Origin: an uncultured Caulobacteraceae bacterium
GTDB taxonomy: Bacteria; Pseudomonadota; Alphaproteobacteria; Caulobacterales; Caulobacteraceae
Length of the DNA: 64,000 bases
NCBI GenBank assembly: GCA_903872075.1
Contig: CAIQJF010000072.1
Location: 53,546-117,545 of the forward strand
Direction of reading: 5' to 3'
In this document: piece after piece, positions 31,823-42,176 of the stretch
Numbering within the stretch: position 1 is the stretch's first letter
Layout: the number at the start of each line of letters is the position of its first letter
Translations under genes and position numbers: made by a program
The notes under the pieces: model-generated
Database searches by the model: none
Told to the model about the DNA's origin: nothing
Seen by the model: only the letters and a program-made list of their open reading frames with translations

Positions 31823-33423
31823 CGCCGGTCCTCCGACATCATCCGCGCCGCCTTCTCCGCAATCGCCATGGTGGGTGAATTGGTGTTGCCCGAGGTGATC
31901 CGCGGCATGACCGAGGCGTCGGCGACCCGCAGGCTCTCGATCCCGAACACCCGCAGACGTTCGTCGGTCACCGCCATCGGATCGGAGGCCAGGCCCATCT
32001 TGGCCGTGCCCACCGGGTGGAAGATGGTCGTGCCGAGCGTCCGCGCCGCGGACAATAGGTCGGCGTCGCTGTCGGCGGCCGCGCCGGGGCGATGCTCTTC
32101 CGGATGGAACGCCTGCAGCGGCGGCCGGGCCACGATCCGGCGAACGAGGCGCAGGGAGTCGACCGCCACGCGCTCGTCTTCGGCGGTGGAGAGATAGTTC
32201 GGCCGGATCAGCGGCGCGGCGCGCGGATCGGGACCGGCGGCATGGATGGACCCTCGGCTTGTGGGACGAAGATTACAGACGCTGATGGTGATCGCCCCGA
32301 AGGCGTGCAGCGGCTCGCCGAACTTGTCGAGCGACAGGGGCTGGACGTGGAACTGCACGTTCGGCGTCGCATGATCCGGCGAGGAATAGGCGAAGGCCCC
32401 CATCTGGGACGGCGCCATGGAGAGAGGCCCCTTGCGGAACAGGGCGTAGTCGAGCGCCATCAGCGGCCGGCGCCAGAGCGAGGCGTAGAGGGTGTTCATC
32501 GTCGGAACGCCGCTCACCTTGTAATAGGGCCGGATCTGCAGGTGATCCTGCAGGTTCTCGCCGACGCCGGGCAGATGCCGCCGCGTTTCGATCCCCAGCT
32601 CGGCCAGCCGCGCGCCGTCGCCGATACCCGACAGCTCCAGAAGCTTCGGCGTATTGACCGCCCCGGCCGTCAGCACGACCTCGCCCGCCGCGCGGGCCTC
32701 GACTTCCCGGCCATCCTTGCGCCACGCCACACCGACGGCGCGGCCGTTCTCGACGATGACCCGGCCGACCTCCGCCCCTGTCACCAGGGCAAGGTTCGGA
32801 CGCTTCAGGGCCGGCTTGAGGAAGCCCCGCGCCGCGCTCCACCGCCGGCCGGTCTTCTGGTTCACCTGAAAATAGCTGACCCCGAAATTGTCGCCGCCAT
32901 TGAAGTCGGCCACCTGGGGGATACCCTCCTGGGCAGCCGCCTCGGCGAAGGCGTCGAGCACCGCCCAGCGCATGCGGGGATGCTCCACCCGCCAGGCGCC
33001 GCCGCTGCGGTGCAGGGGTCCCGGCGGGGCGATGTGATCTTCCTGGTCGAGGAACAGCGGCAGGACATCGTCCCAGCCCCATCCGGTCAGGCCAAGCTGG
33101 CGCCAGCCGTCATAGTCGGCGGCCTGGCCGCGCATATAGATCATGCCGTTGATGGCCGAGCAGCCGCCGATCACCTTGCCGCGCGGATAATTCAGGCTGC
33201 GGCCATCGAGGCCGGGATCCGCCTCGGTCTTGTAGAGCCAGTCCGCCCGGGGGTTTCCCATGGAGAACAGATAGCCCACCGGGATGTGGAACCAGATCCA
33301 GTTGTCATCGCCGCCGGCTTCCAGAACCAGCACCCGGTTGCGCGGATCGGCGGACAGGCGGTCGGCGAGGACGCAGCCCGCGGAGCCGGCCCCCACCACG
33401 ATATAGTCAAAGGTGTCGGTCAT
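31819..33423 (-). CDS. GMC-family FAD-dependent oxidoreductase (choline/alcohol dehydrogenase-like)
   Basis: DYIVVGAGSAGCVLADRLSADPRNRVLVLEAGG; GCSAINGMIYMRG; HPVGTAKMG. Confidence 0.93.
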   Translation of the reverse strand: MTDTFDYIVVGAGSAGCVLADRLSADPRNRVLVLEAGGDDNWIWFHIPVGYLFSMGNPRADWLYKTEADPGLDGRSLNYPRGKVIGGCSAINGMIYMRGQAADYDGWRQLGLTGWGWDDVLPLFLDQEDHIAPPGPLHRSGGAWRVEHPRMRWAVLDAFAEAAAQEGIPQVADFNGGDNFGVSYFQVNQKTGRRWSAARGFLKPALKRPNLALVTGAEVGRVIVENGRAVGVAWRKDGREVEARAAGEVVLTAGAVNTPKLLELSGIGDGARLAELGIETRRHLPGVGENLQDHLQIRPYYKVSGVPTMNTLYASLWRRPLMALDYALFRKGPLSMAPSQMGAFAYSSPDHATPNVQFHVQPLSLDKFGEPLHAFGAITISVCNLRPTSRGSIHAAGPDPRAAPLIRPNYLSTAEDERVAVDSLRLVRRIVARPPLQAFHPEEHRPGAAADSDADLLSAARTLGTTIFHPVGTAKMGLASDPMAVTDERLRVFGIESLRVADASVMPRITSGNTNSPTMAIAEKAARMMSEDRR

Positions 33424-33432
33424 GCGGTGGGG

Positions 33433-34791
33433 CTAAAGCCCCTGGATCAGTTTGGCGAAGGCCAGGGTGGTGCGGTCTTCAAGATAGGGGCCGATGATCT
33501 GAGCGCCGATCGGCAGGCCGCCGCGGGTCTTGCCGATCGGGACCGCGGTCGCCGGCAGGTTGGCCACGGTCACCAGGCCCGGCCAGACCAGCTGCGCCGC
33601 GAAGGGTGTTTCCTGACCGTCCACGGTCAGGGTTCGCTCGTTCCACTCGCCGTCCTTGTGCGGGAAGGCGGCCACACCCAGGGTTGGGGCGATCACCACG
33701 TCGAAGGCTTCGAACAGGGCGCCCCAGCGCCGGCGAATGGCGAGCTGTCCGTCCAGGGCGCCCAGATATTGATGGGCGTCGATGAGACCCGGCGGACGCG
33801 GGCCGCCGCGCGACATCACCGTCATCAGGATCGCCAGATAGACGCCGTGCGCGGCCGCCAGATCGGGCAGCAGATCGCTCTGACGCGACACCGCGACACC
33901 GGCTGTCTCCAGGTTCCCGGCCAGGCGGTCCAACGCCCCGAGGACCTCGGAATCAACCTTGGCCAGCGGGTGGCTCTGCAGCATCAGCACCCGGAACGCG
34001 GCCAGGCGCCCGTGCCGTGGCGCGGGCAGGTCGACCCTATAGCCGGTCGCCTCCTGGTCGGCGGGGCCCGCGACGACGTCCAGGGCCAGGATCAGGTCGT
34101 CGACACTTCGGGCGAGAGGCCCGACCACATTCAGCGCCGGGCCGACGCCATCGAGCCCCGGCGGCGTGTGTCCGCGCTGGGGAACCAGATCGTAGCTGGG
34201 CTTGTGGCCGAACACGCCGCAAAAGGCCGACGGCACCCGGATCGAGCCGCCGATGTCGGAGCCGAACTCCAGGGGAACCATGCCCGTGGCCAGGGCCGCG
34301 GCGCTGCCGCCGGACGAGCCGCCGGGGGAACGTGAAAGGTCGTGGGGATTGTTCGTGCGGCCATAGACCGGATTGGCGCTCTGCCAGTCCGACAGCATGG
34401 GCGGCACATTGGTCTTGCCCAGGATCACCGCCCCGGCGGCTTTCAGCCGGGCGACCGCGGCGGCGTCGGTGGTCGCGATCCAGCCGCGGGCGGCCTCCAG
34501 ACCCCAGGTCGTCGGCAGGCCCGCGACATTGAAGGCCTCCTTGACGGTCATCGGCACGCCCAGCAGAGGCGCCCGCTCGCCCCGGGCCAGGGCAGTGTCG
34601 GCGGCCTTGGCGGCGTCGCGCGCCCGGTCGAAATCCCGCACCACGACGGCCTTGATCGGACCGTCCAGGGCCTCGATCCGCTGGGTGGCCGCCTCGAAAA
34701 GCTCCACAGCGCTGACCGTCCGCGCCGCCAGGGCCGCAGCCATCTGGCCGGCGCCGGCCGTGGCGTAGTCGTCGATCGAGGTCTTGGTCAT
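33433..34791 (-). CDS. Amidase-signature family amidase
   Basis: GKTNVPPMLSDWQSANPVYGRTNNPHDLSRSPGGSSGGSAAALATGMVPLEFGSDIGGSIRVPSAFCG. Confidence 0.94.
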   Translation of the reverse strand: MTKTSIDDYATAGAGQMAAALAARTVSAVELFEAATQRIEALDGPIKAVVVRDFDRARDAAKAADTALARGERAPLLGVPMTVKEAFNVAGLPTTWGLEAARGWIATTDAAAVARLKAAGAVILGKTNVPPMLSDWQSANPVYGRTNNPHDLSRSPGGSSGGSAAALATGMVPLEFGSDIGGSIRVPSAFCGVFGHKPSYDLVPQRGHTPPGLDGVGPALNVVGPLARSVDDLILALDVVAGPADQEATGYRVDLPAPRHGRLAAFRVLMLQSHPLAKVDSEVLGALDRLAGNLETAGVAVSRQSDLLPDLAAAHGVYLAILMTVMSRGGPRPPGLIDAHQYLGALDGQLAIRRRWGALFEAFDVVIAPTLGVAAFPHKDGEWNERTLTVDGQETPFAAQLVWPGLVTVANLPATAVPIGKTRGGLPIGAQIIGPYLEDRTTLAFAKLIQGL

Positions 34792-34878
34792 GGCAGGCTC
34801 CCGGGCGGCGGACAAAACCATCGCGACCCGACCTTGTCCAGGCGGCCGGCCCTTCCTAAACCGCCGCCGAGAGCGCAT

Positions 34879-35286
34879 ATGCGCCTCATGCACACCGCCG
34901 TCGTCACCCCCGTCCTGCCCGCCATGGCGCGTGGCCTCAAGGGCCATTGCCCGCGCTGCGATCAGGGCCGGATTTTCTATCGCTACCTGAAAGTCTCGCC
35001 GGAATGCCCGTCCTGCGGCCACGACCTGGCCCAGTACCCCTCGGACGACGGCCCGGCCTATTTCACCATCCTGCTGGTTGGTCACCTCGTCGTGGCCCCG
35101 CTGCTGCTGTTCCCCTTCATCTGGAAGGCGCCGACCTATCTGGTGGTCCCAGGCGTGCTGATCCCGCTCGCCGTCCTGACCATGCTGGTCCTGCCGCGGG
35201 TCAAGGGCGCCGTGATCGGGGCGCTTTACGCCCTCAAGGTCAGACGCGAGGATCAGGCGCTGCACACCGCCGACCGGCTCGATTAA
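34879..35286 (+). CDS. DUF983-family membrane protein
   Basis: RGLKGHCPRCDQGRIFYRYLKVSPECPSCGHDLAQYPSDDGPAYFTILLVGH. Confidence 0.9.
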   Translation: MRLMHTAVVTPVLPAMARGLKGHCPRCDQGRIFYRYLKVSPECPSCGHDLAQYPSDDGPAYFTILLVGHLVVAPLLLFPFIWKAPTYLVVPGVLIPLAVLTMLVLPRVKGAVIGALYALKVRREDQALHTADRLD

Positions 35287-35319
35287 CGCCGCCAAGGCCT
35301 CGCTCGGAACGCTCTGCCC

Positions 35320-36327
35320 ATGGCCCGTTATGATTTCGCCTCCGACAACGTCGCCGGCGCCATGCCTGAAGTGCTCGATGCGCTCGGCCGGTTCAACGGC
35401 GGCTTCGAGGCCGGCTACGGCGCCGACGGCGTCAGCGCCCGGGCCGCCGATCTGATCCGGGGCCTGCTGGATGTGGACGCCGAAATCTGGTTCGCCGCCA
35501 GCGGCACGGCCGCCAACGCCCTCACCCTCGCCGCCCTCGCCGCGCCGCACGAAGCCGTGGCCGCCCATGAGCACAGCCATGTGGCCACAGACGAGACCGG
35601 GGCGCCCGGCTTCTTCGGATCGGGGGTCGGGATCAGCGGACTGCCAGGCGCCTCGGGCCGCATCGACCCGGACGCCCTCACCCGACTGCTGGCCGCCGGC
35701 GAGAGCGCCCATCATCAGTCGCCCGCGGCCCTATCCGTGACCCAGGCCACAGAATTCGGGGCGGTCTATCTGGAAGCGGATCTCGCGGCCCTGGCCGGCC
35801 CGGCCAAGGCGGCCGGTCTCAGGCTGCATCTCGACGGCGCGCGCCTCGCGAACGCCACGGCGGCGGGGTTCGACCCCAAGGCGGTCGGGCGTCTGGGCGT
35901 GGACGTGCTGGTCCTCGGCGGCACCAAGGCGGGCTCGACGGCGACCGAAGCCATCGTGCTGATCGACCGGAGCCTGGGCCGGCGGTTCGGCGCGCGGCTG
36001 AAGCACGGCGGCCAGCTCACCTCCAAGGCCCGCTTCCTGGCCGCGCCGTGGATCGGCATGCTGGACTCCGGCGCCTGGAGCGCTCGCGCCGCCCATGCCA
36101 ACGCCATGGCCCGCCGGCTGGCCGCCGCCATGCCGTTCCCGGTGAATCACCCGGTGGACGCCAACGGCGTCTTCGTGAGCATGGACGAGCCCACCCTCGG
36201 CCGTCTCCGCGCCGCCGGCTGGTTCGTCTATCGCTTCATCGATGGCTCGGTGCGCTTCATGTGCTCCTGGGCCACGACGCCCGAGGCTGTCGACGACCTC
36301 GCGGCGACACTGCGCGCGATCGCCTGA
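35320..36327 (+). CDS. Low-specificity L-threonine aldolase-family protein
   Basis: YDFASDNVAGAMPEVLDALGRFNGG; HLDGARLANA; GGTKAG; 335 aa. Confidence 0.88.
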   Translation: MARYDFASDNVAGAMPEVLDALGRFNGGFEAGYGADGVSARAADLIRGLLDVDAEIWFAASGTAANALTLAALAAPHEAVAAHEHSHVATDETGAPGFFGSGVGISGLPGASGRIDPDALTRLLAAGESAHHQSPAALSVTQATEFGAVYLEADLAALAGPAKAAGLRLHLDGARLANATAAGFDPKAVGRLGVDVLVLGGTKAGSTATEAIVLIDRSLGRRFGARLKHGGQLTSKARFLAAPWIGMLDSGAWSARAAHANAMARRLAAAMPFPVNHPVDANGVFVSMDEPTLGRLRAAGWFVYRFIDGSVRFMCSWATTPEAVDDLAATLRAIA

Positions 36328-36336
36328 CGCCGCCGA

Positions 36337-38622
36337 CTACAGCAGCACCATCGACTCGTCGGGAACCTGACCGCCCACCGGCAGGTGGCAGGCGAAGGCC
36401 GCTCCAGCGCCGGGCTCGCTCTCCAGAGCCACCCAGCCGCCGTGCAATTCCACCAGGGCCTTGACCAGGGCCAGGCCCAGGCCGGCCGCCGCCCCCTCCT
36501 CGCCGCTGAAGCGGTCGAAGATGTGGGCCTGGACGTGGAACGGAATTCCGCGGCCGGTGTCGGCCACCTCCAGACAGACCTCACCGGGCGCCCGGCGCGC
36601 CGACAGGGTGATACGCCCGCCCGCCGGGGTTTGACGCAGGGCGTGCTCGATCAGGTGATCGAGCACCCGGATGAGACTGGGCGCATCCGCCAGCAGCACA
36701 CCGGGCTCCTCGCCGGCCTCGATCCGTAGCCCCACGCCCGCGGCGTCCGCGCGCTCGCGCCAATCGGCGGCCGCTCCGGTGAGCAGGTCGCCGACGTCCG
36801 TCTCGGCCAGGTCGAGGGCCATCTCCCCGGCGTCGAGTTCCGCGAAGGCCAGGATGTCCTCCACGGATCGGGCCAGGTCCGCCGCCGCGGATCGCACCGC
36901 CGCCACCCAGCCCCGGCCCTTCTCGCTCAGCGCGGCTTCGCCCAGCTCCAGCAGCTCGGCATAGCCGAGAATCGTGGTCAGGGGCGTGCGCAGTTCGTAG
37001 GAGACGCTGCTGACGAACTGCCGTTTCAGCCGCTCAGCGGTGTCGAGCGCCGCCTCGCGATCGCTCAGGGCGCCTTCCAGGCGCCGGGTGTCGGTCACAT
37101 CGGCGAAGCTCACCAATGTCGCGCCGTCGGGGAGCGGACGCGACTGCCAGGCCAGTCGCCGTCCATCCGCCGCGCGCGCCTCGCCGCGAACCGCCGCGCG
37201 AACGCCGGGATCCGGATCGGTGATCCGGCCCTTGAGCGCGCCCCAGAAGTGCATGTCATGAAGGATCGGCACGCATCGCTCGACCACCGCATCGAACGTC
37301 GGCGTCCCGGCCAGCATCTCCGGCTGGACACCCCACAGACTCTGGAACGCCTCGTTGTGCAGCCGCAGGCGGCCATCGGCGCCGAACACCGCCACCGCAT
37401 CGGTGAGCTTGTCGAGGGTCGCCTGCTGCACCTGCAGCAGCTGAGTGAACTGGCTCTTGAGGCGCACTTCCGGGGTGATATCGGAGAACACCCGAACCAG
37501 TCCTCCGCCCGGATGCGGCAGGCTCGACACCCGCAGAAGGCGCTCGCCCCCGATGCGCCAGATGGTTTCCGGCGCGGGGTCCAGCCGATCATGACGGGCG
37601 AGTTCGGCGGCCTTGAACTTCGCATAGTCGGCGGCCTCCGGCAGCCGGCCGGCCTGACGCAGGCGATCCAGGACCGTGCCGTGCGTGGGCCCGTCGGCGA
37701 GCCAGGCCGGCTCAAGCCCCCAGAGCCGGGCGAAGGCGGGGTTGTGAAGCCGCAGCCGCTGGTCCGGTCCGAAGATCGCCACGGCGTCGGCCACCTGGGC
37801 GAAAATGAGCGCCTGGGCGGCGACGTCGCGGGCCGCGGCCTCGGCGGCGCCTTCGGCGTCGGTGACATCCCAGCTCCAGACCGCCGCCCCGCCGTCCGGC
37901 AGCGGGCTGGCCCGCAGGCGCAGGGCGCGCCGGGCTGCGGAAGGCCCCTGCCAGCGAACGCGCTCGCGGGGGGCGCCCGCCGCCTGCGCCTCCCGCGCCA
38001 GGGCGACCGCGCCGCGGTCAGCGATCTCGCCCCGCGCCAGCGCTTCGGTCAGGGAGGCCGCGCCGAGGCTATCCAGCCAGGCCTGGTTTGCCGTCGTCGG
38101 CCGTCCGTCCGCGTCGATGGCGAGGGCCGGAAAGGGATGGGCGTCGATAAGGGCGCGGAGGTCGCCCGGTCTGTCGGCGGACTCCATCCGGCTGTCCGGC
38201 GGACTGTCGCTGACGGACAGGAAGGCCAGGGCGCCGGCGCTCCAGCCCCGAAGCGCCAGAGCGCCGCCGGCGAGCGAGACCTGCGCGGTGAACGGGACGC
38301 CCTGCGCGGTCAGGGCGGCGACAGCCTCCGCGACAGCCCGGTCACCGGCGCCGAGCGCCGCGACAAGGCCGGGCGCATCAGAGGCGCCAAGCGCCTCCGC
38401 CAGGCTGGCTGTCACATCCAGTCCCGCGATCACCCGGGCCGGGCGGTCGGGGTCGAGCAGCAGGATCGTCTCACCCCGGCTGGCCAGGGCCGACTCGACC
38501 GCCGAGCCGCAGCCGTGGTCGCCCATCCCGGCGCGCCGGCGCAGGCCGATGAGCAGTCCGAGCGCCAGAAGAGCGCCGGCCATCAGGCCCACAAGGACGA
38601 TCATCGGATCCGGCGAATTCAA
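36337..38622 (-). CDS. divL: DivL-like PAS sensor kinase with tyrosine in the H-box
   Basis: 761 aa, PAS domains, dimerisation motif FVSSVSYELRTPLTTILGYAELL (Tyr replaces phospho-acceptor His), HATPase DTGRGIPFHVQAHIFDRFSG. Confidence 0.88.
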   Translation of the reverse strand: MNSPDPMIVLVGLMAGALLALGLLIGLRRRAGMGDHGCGSAVESALASRGETILLLDPDRPARVIAGLDVTASLAEALGASDAPGLVAALGAGDRAVAEAVAALTAQGVPFTAQVSLAGGALALRGWSAGALAFLSVSDSPPDSRMESADRPGDLRALIDAHPFPALAIDADGRPTTANQAWLDSLGAASLTEALARGEIADRGAVALAREAQAAGAPRERVRWQGPSAARRALRLRASPLPDGGAAVWSWDVTDAEGAAEAAARDVAAQALIFAQVADAVAIFGPDQRLRLHNPAFARLWGLEPAWLADGPTHGTVLDRLRQAGRLPEAADYAKFKAAELARHDRLDPAPETIWRIGGERLLRVSSLPHPGGGLVRVFSDITPEVRLKSQFTQLLQVQQATLDKLTDAVAVFGADGRLRLHNEAFQSLWGVQPEMLAGTPTFDAVVERCVPILHDMHFWGALKGRITDPDPGVRAAVRGEARAADGRRLAWQSRPLPDGATLVSFADVTDTRRLEGALSDREAALDTAERLKRQFVSSVSYELRTPLTTILGYAELLELGEAALSEKGRGWVAAVRSAAADLARSVEDILAFAELDAGEMALDLAETDVGDLLTGAAADWRERADAAGVGLRIEAGEEPGVLLADAPSLIRVLDHLIEHALRQTPAGGRITLSARRAPGEVCLEVADTGRGIPFHVQAHIFDRFSGEEGAAAGLGLALVKALVELHGGWVALESEPGAGAAFACHLPVGGQVPDESMVLL

Positions 38623-38732
38623 GGCTCCTCCCGAGGCAACAGGGGCATGCGGGCGTTTCCACCGTCACGGCTTTCTAATCGGCGCCCGGCGTGCCAGAAA
38701 TGCGGGCAACGATATCGGGGAGATCCACGGAT

Positions 38733-39137
38733 ATGCAGTCTCACGCCCTAGTGGCCATTGTCACGATTCTGGCCCTTCTGCTCTACTTCGTCATGGGCCT
38801 TCGGGTCGGAACGAGCCGGTCCAAGTACGGCGTGGAAGCGCCCGCCACCACCGGCAATCCGGACTTTGAGCGCCTGTTTCGCATTCATGCCAACACGCTT
38901 GAGTGGCTGCCGATCTTCCTGCCCTCGCTCTGGCTGTTCGCCTTCTATTGGAACGACCGCACCGCCGCCGGCCTTGGGGCTGTCTGGATCATCGGTCGCT
39001 ATCTCTACATGACCGGTTACGCCAAGGCCGCCAGCGCCCGCAGCGCCGGCTTCGCCGTGCAGGCTCTGGCCACCGCGCTATTGCTCTTCGGGGCCCTCGG
39101 CAAGGCCGTCTGGCTCGCCATTCAGACCGGGGTGTGA
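38733..39137 (+). CDS. MAPEG-family membrane protein
   Basis: RVGTSRSKYGVEAPATTGNPDFERLFRIHANTLEWLPIFLPSLWLFAFYW; RYLYMTGYAK. Confidence 0.88.
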   Translation: MQSHALVAIVTILALLLYFVMGLRVGTSRSKYGVEAPATTGNPDFERLFRIHANTLEWLPIFLPSLWLFAFYWNDRTAAGLGAVWIIGRYLYMTGYAKAASARSAGFAVQALATALLLFGALGKAVWLAIQTGV

Positions 39138-39229
39138 CCCGGCCGCTCTTTACGGAACCATCCCGCGCGTGAGAGGTTGACCCTGCAAGGGACGCCGCCC
39201 GGACCAGGGCGTTGGGAACGAAGACGATC

Positions 39230-39811
39230 ATGAGCATGAGAACGGCCGCCCTCGTCGCGGCCCTTGGACTGAGCCTCGGCCTCGCCGCCTGCGAGACCGC
39301 CACACCCTACCAACCGCTGCAGAAGAACGCCCGCGTGTCCGGCGGCTTCAGCGATCAGAAGCTCGACGCCGACCACTTCAGGGTGTCGTTCAAGGGCAAC
39401 ACCCTCACCTCCCGGCAGACTGTGGAGTCCTATCTGCTCTATCGCGCCGCCGAACTGGCCGTCGCCCAGGGCTACGACTGGTTCGAGACCACCGACCGCC
39501 ACACCGACGCCAATCGCCGCACAGTCTACGACGCCGATCCCTTCTATGGACCGGGATATCGCTGGGGCTATTTCCGCCCGTCCTGGAGCTTCTACGGTCG
39601 CGCGCGGGGCTGGCGCGGCTGGGGCCCGTTCTGGGGCGATCCCTTCTGGCCGGACACCAGCACCCTGCAGACCATCGAACAGTTCGAGGCGAGCGCGGAC
39701 ATCGCGCTGCATCACGGGCCGAAACCGACCGGTGACGCCCGCGCCCTCGACGCCCGCGAGGTGATGGCCAATCTGGGTCCGAAGATTCAGCGGCCGGCCC
39801 CGCCGAAGTAG
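39230..39811 (+). CDS. Putative lipoprotein of the CC0125/CC1285 type
   Basis: MSMRTAALVAALGLSLGLAACETATPYQPLQ; GGFSDQKLDADHFRVSFKGN; lipobox LAAC. Confidence 0.75.
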   Translation: MSMRTAALVAALGLSLGLAACETATPYQPLQKNARVSGGFSDQKLDADHFRVSFKGNTLTSRQTVESYLLYRAAELAVAQGYDWFETTDRHTDANRRTVYDADPFYGPGYRWGYFRPSWSFYGRARGWRGWGPFWGDPFWPDTSTLQTIEQFEASADIALHHGPKPTGDARALDAREVMANLGPKIQRPAPPK

Positions 39812-39840
39812 CCGAACGTCCCGGCCTGACCCCGACATGA

Positions 39841-39873
39841 CAACGGCGCGCCTCGCGGCGCGCCGTTGCTTTT
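39841..39873 (+). terminator. Rho-independent terminator
   Basis: CAACGGCGCGCC-TCGC-GGCGCGCCGTTG (12-bp perfect stem) followed by CTTTTG. Confidence 0.82.
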
Positions 39874-39904
39874 GATCAGAAACTGAAAGCTGAACCGCGT
39901 GGGA

Positions 39905-40687
39905 TCAACGCGGCGCCATCCGGATCGCGCCGTCGAGACGGACGTCCTCGCCGTTGAAATAGCCGTTGGTGACCATGGTCAGGGCCAGTTGGGCGTATTC
40001 CTCGGCATGGCCGAGACGCTTGGGGAAGGGCACCGAGGCGGCCAGGGCTTCCTTCACCTGCGGCGGGGCGCCGTTCATCAGCGGCGTGGAGAAGATGCCC
40101 GGCAGGATGGTGTTCACCCGGATGCCTTCGCTGGCCAGGTCGCGGGCGATGGGCAGGGTCATGCCCACGACGCCGCCCTTGGACGCCGAATAGGCCGCCT
40201 GGCCCATCTGACCGTCTTCGGCGGCGACCGAAGCGGTGTTGACGATCGCGCCGCGCTCGCCGTCTTCCATCGGATCGAGGGTCAGCATGCCGGCCGCGCT
40301 CTTGGCGATGCAGCGGAAGGTGCCGACAAGGTTGATCTGGATGATCCAGTTGAAGGCGTCGAGGGGGAAGTGCTTGATTTCGCCGGTCTTGCGGTCGCGG
40401 CCGGCGGTCTTGGCGGCGTTGCCGGTGCCGGCGCAGTTGATCAGGATACGCTCCTGACCATGGGCGGCCCGGGCCTTGGCGAAGGCCGCGTCCACTTCCT
40501 CATCGGAGGTGACGTTGCACTTGCAGAACACGCCGCCGACGTCGGCCGCGACGGCCTCGCCCTTGGCGTCGTTCATGTCGAAGATGGCGACCTTCACGCC
40601 CTGGGCGGCGAGGGCGCGGACGGTGGCTTCGCCGAGCCCGGAAGCGCCGCCGGTGACCACGGCGGCGACGGAGGAATCGAGTTTCAT
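39905..40687 (-). CDS. SDR oxidoreductase, 3-hydroxyacyl-CoA dehydrogenase type
   Basis: AAVVTGGASGLGEATVRALAAQGVKVAIFDMND; NCAGTGNAAKT; YSASKGGVVGMTLPIARDLA. Confidence 0.9.
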   Translation of the reverse strand: MKLDSSVAAVVTGGASGLGEATVRALAAQGVKVAIFDMNDAKGEAVAADVGGVFCKCNVTSDEEVDAAFAKARAAHGQERILINCAGTGNAAKTAGRDRKTGEIKHFPLDAFNWIIQINLVGTFRCIAKSAAGMLTLDPMEDGERGAIVNTASVAAEDGQMGQAAYSASKGGVVGMTLPIARDLASEGIRVNTILPGIFSTPLMNGAPPQVKEALAASVPFPKRLGHAEEYAQLALTMVTNGYFNGEDVRLDGAIRMAPR

Positions 40688-40772
40688 GAGTCTTATCCCT
40701 TGATGATCGCGCCGACGCGCGTTGGGCGCCGCTTTAGACCCAACCCGGCCCGGCCAAAAGTGTCACCTAGCG

Positions 40773-42176
40773 TCAAGGGCCCGGCGCGACCCGCGCCGCC
40801 GCCGCCGCCTCGGCCTCGGCGTCGAACCGGGCGCTGACGATGAGATAGGCCACGCCGGACACGGCGAGGCTCACCAGCCAGCCGATATCCACCCCGCCGA
40901 GCCGGCGGGCCAAGGGCGCGACATAGAGGCCGGGCGCCACGAAGAACGGCAGGCTGGCGGCGAATCCCAGGAAGTAGGCGGCGAGACCGCGGGCGCCCCA
41001 GGCGCCGTAGACACCGCGGGGCGTGAAAAGATCCATCAGCGCGTAGCGTCCGCGGCGCAGCACGAAGAAATCGATCAGATTGACCGCCGACCAGGGCGCG
41101 AGACCATAGAGCAGGCCCACCAGTACGGCGTTCACCCAGGTGACGGCATTGCCACCGAGCGTGAGGGCGCCCCAGGTCCAGGCCGCCGCCAGGGCGATGA
41201 CCAGGCTCGCCTTGGTCCGGGGGCCGGGCAAGGTCGGGCGAAAACAGTCGGCCATGGTCACCAGGGTCAGCATGGCGCTGTAGGCGCTCATGGCCATGGT
41301 CGCGACCAGGGCGCTGATCGACGCCGCCGCCAGAGCGGAACCGAACCCCGGAACGATGGCGTCGCCGGACAGCCGCAGCGCCACCAGGCCGTCGGTCGCG
41401 CCCATGTGGGTCGCCAGCCAGGCGCCCAGGGCGATCAGCCATGCGGCCGAGGTTCCCGATCCGAAGAACACCGCGGATATGACGGCCAAAGGGTGCGTCC
41501 GCCGCGGCAGATAGCGCGTGTAGTCCGAGACATAGGGCGCGGCGCTGATATTGAAACTGGCGGCGGCGGCAAGCTGGGTGGCGAAGGCGGCGGCGTTGAA
41601 GCCCCCCGAAGCATGAATGACTCCGCCGGCGTGTCCGGTCAGAATCGCGGCCGTCAGGACCAGGAAGAGGGGCAGGCTGATCCAGAACAGCAGGCGGAAC
41701 ATGCCGTGCACCCAGCCATGGCCGAAGATCGCCACGGCCGCGGCGACAGCGGAGATCAGCACCGCGGCGCCCACGCCGTTCACCCCCCACATGCCGGTCG
41801 CACCCTGCGAAATCAGGATGGTCGCCACGACCGTGTAGCCCACCAGGGACACCAGATTGGCGATCAGGGGCACGATGACGCCCCGAAAGCCGAACTGCGC
41901 CCGCGACTGGATCATCTGGGGCAGGCCCATGGTCGGGCCCTGGCTGGCGTGGAAGGCCTGGAACACCGTCCCGATCAGCACGCCGAGACTGCCCGCCAGG
42001 ATCGTCCAGCCGAGTGACAGGCCCAGACTCGGGCCCACAAAGCCGATGGCGATGACGAAGAACTGGAAATTGCTCAGGAACCAGAACTGGCCCTGGTGTC
42101 GGATCAGACCATGCCGCTCGGGATCGGGGATGAAGTCGATGGACCGGCGCTCGATGCCCCGCCGGGAGCCGGTCAG
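40773..42176 (-). CDS. NCS1-family nucleobase/allantoin-type permease (start uncertain)
   Basis: Frame extends upstream of ORF-track start 42038 with SRRGIERRSIDFIPDPERHGLIRHQGQFWFLSNFQFFVIAIGF, typical NCS1 N-terminus; no ATG found; end overlaps the upstream gene. Confidence 0.82.
   Translation of the reverse strand: MTGSRRGIERRSIDFIPDPERHGLIRHQGQFWFLSNFQFFVIAIGFVGPSLGLSLGWTILAGSLGVLIGTVFQAFHASQGPTMGLPQMIQSRAQFGFRGVIVPLIANLVSLVGYTVVATILISQGATGMWGVNGVGAAVLISAVAAAVAIFGHGWVHGMFRLLFWISLPLFLVLTAAILTGHAGGVIHASGGFNAAAFATQLAAAASFNISAAPYVSDYTRYLPRRTHPLAVISAVFFGSGTSAAWLIALGAWLATHMGATDGLVALRLSGDAIVPGFGSALAAASISALVATMAMSAYSAMLTLVTMADCFRPTLPGPRTKASLVIALAAAWTWGALTLGGNAVTWVNAVLVGLLYGLAPWSAVNLIDFFVLRRGRYALMDLFTPRGVYGAWGARGLAAYFLGFAASLPFFVAPGLYVAPLARRLGGVDIGWLVSLAVSGVAYLIVSARFDAEAEAAAAARVAPGP

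Noticed and set aside
32092-34335. 747-aa plus-strand ORF
   Set aside because: Lies antisense across the GMC oxidoreductase and amidase genes, which have unmistakable motifs; no recognisable domain.
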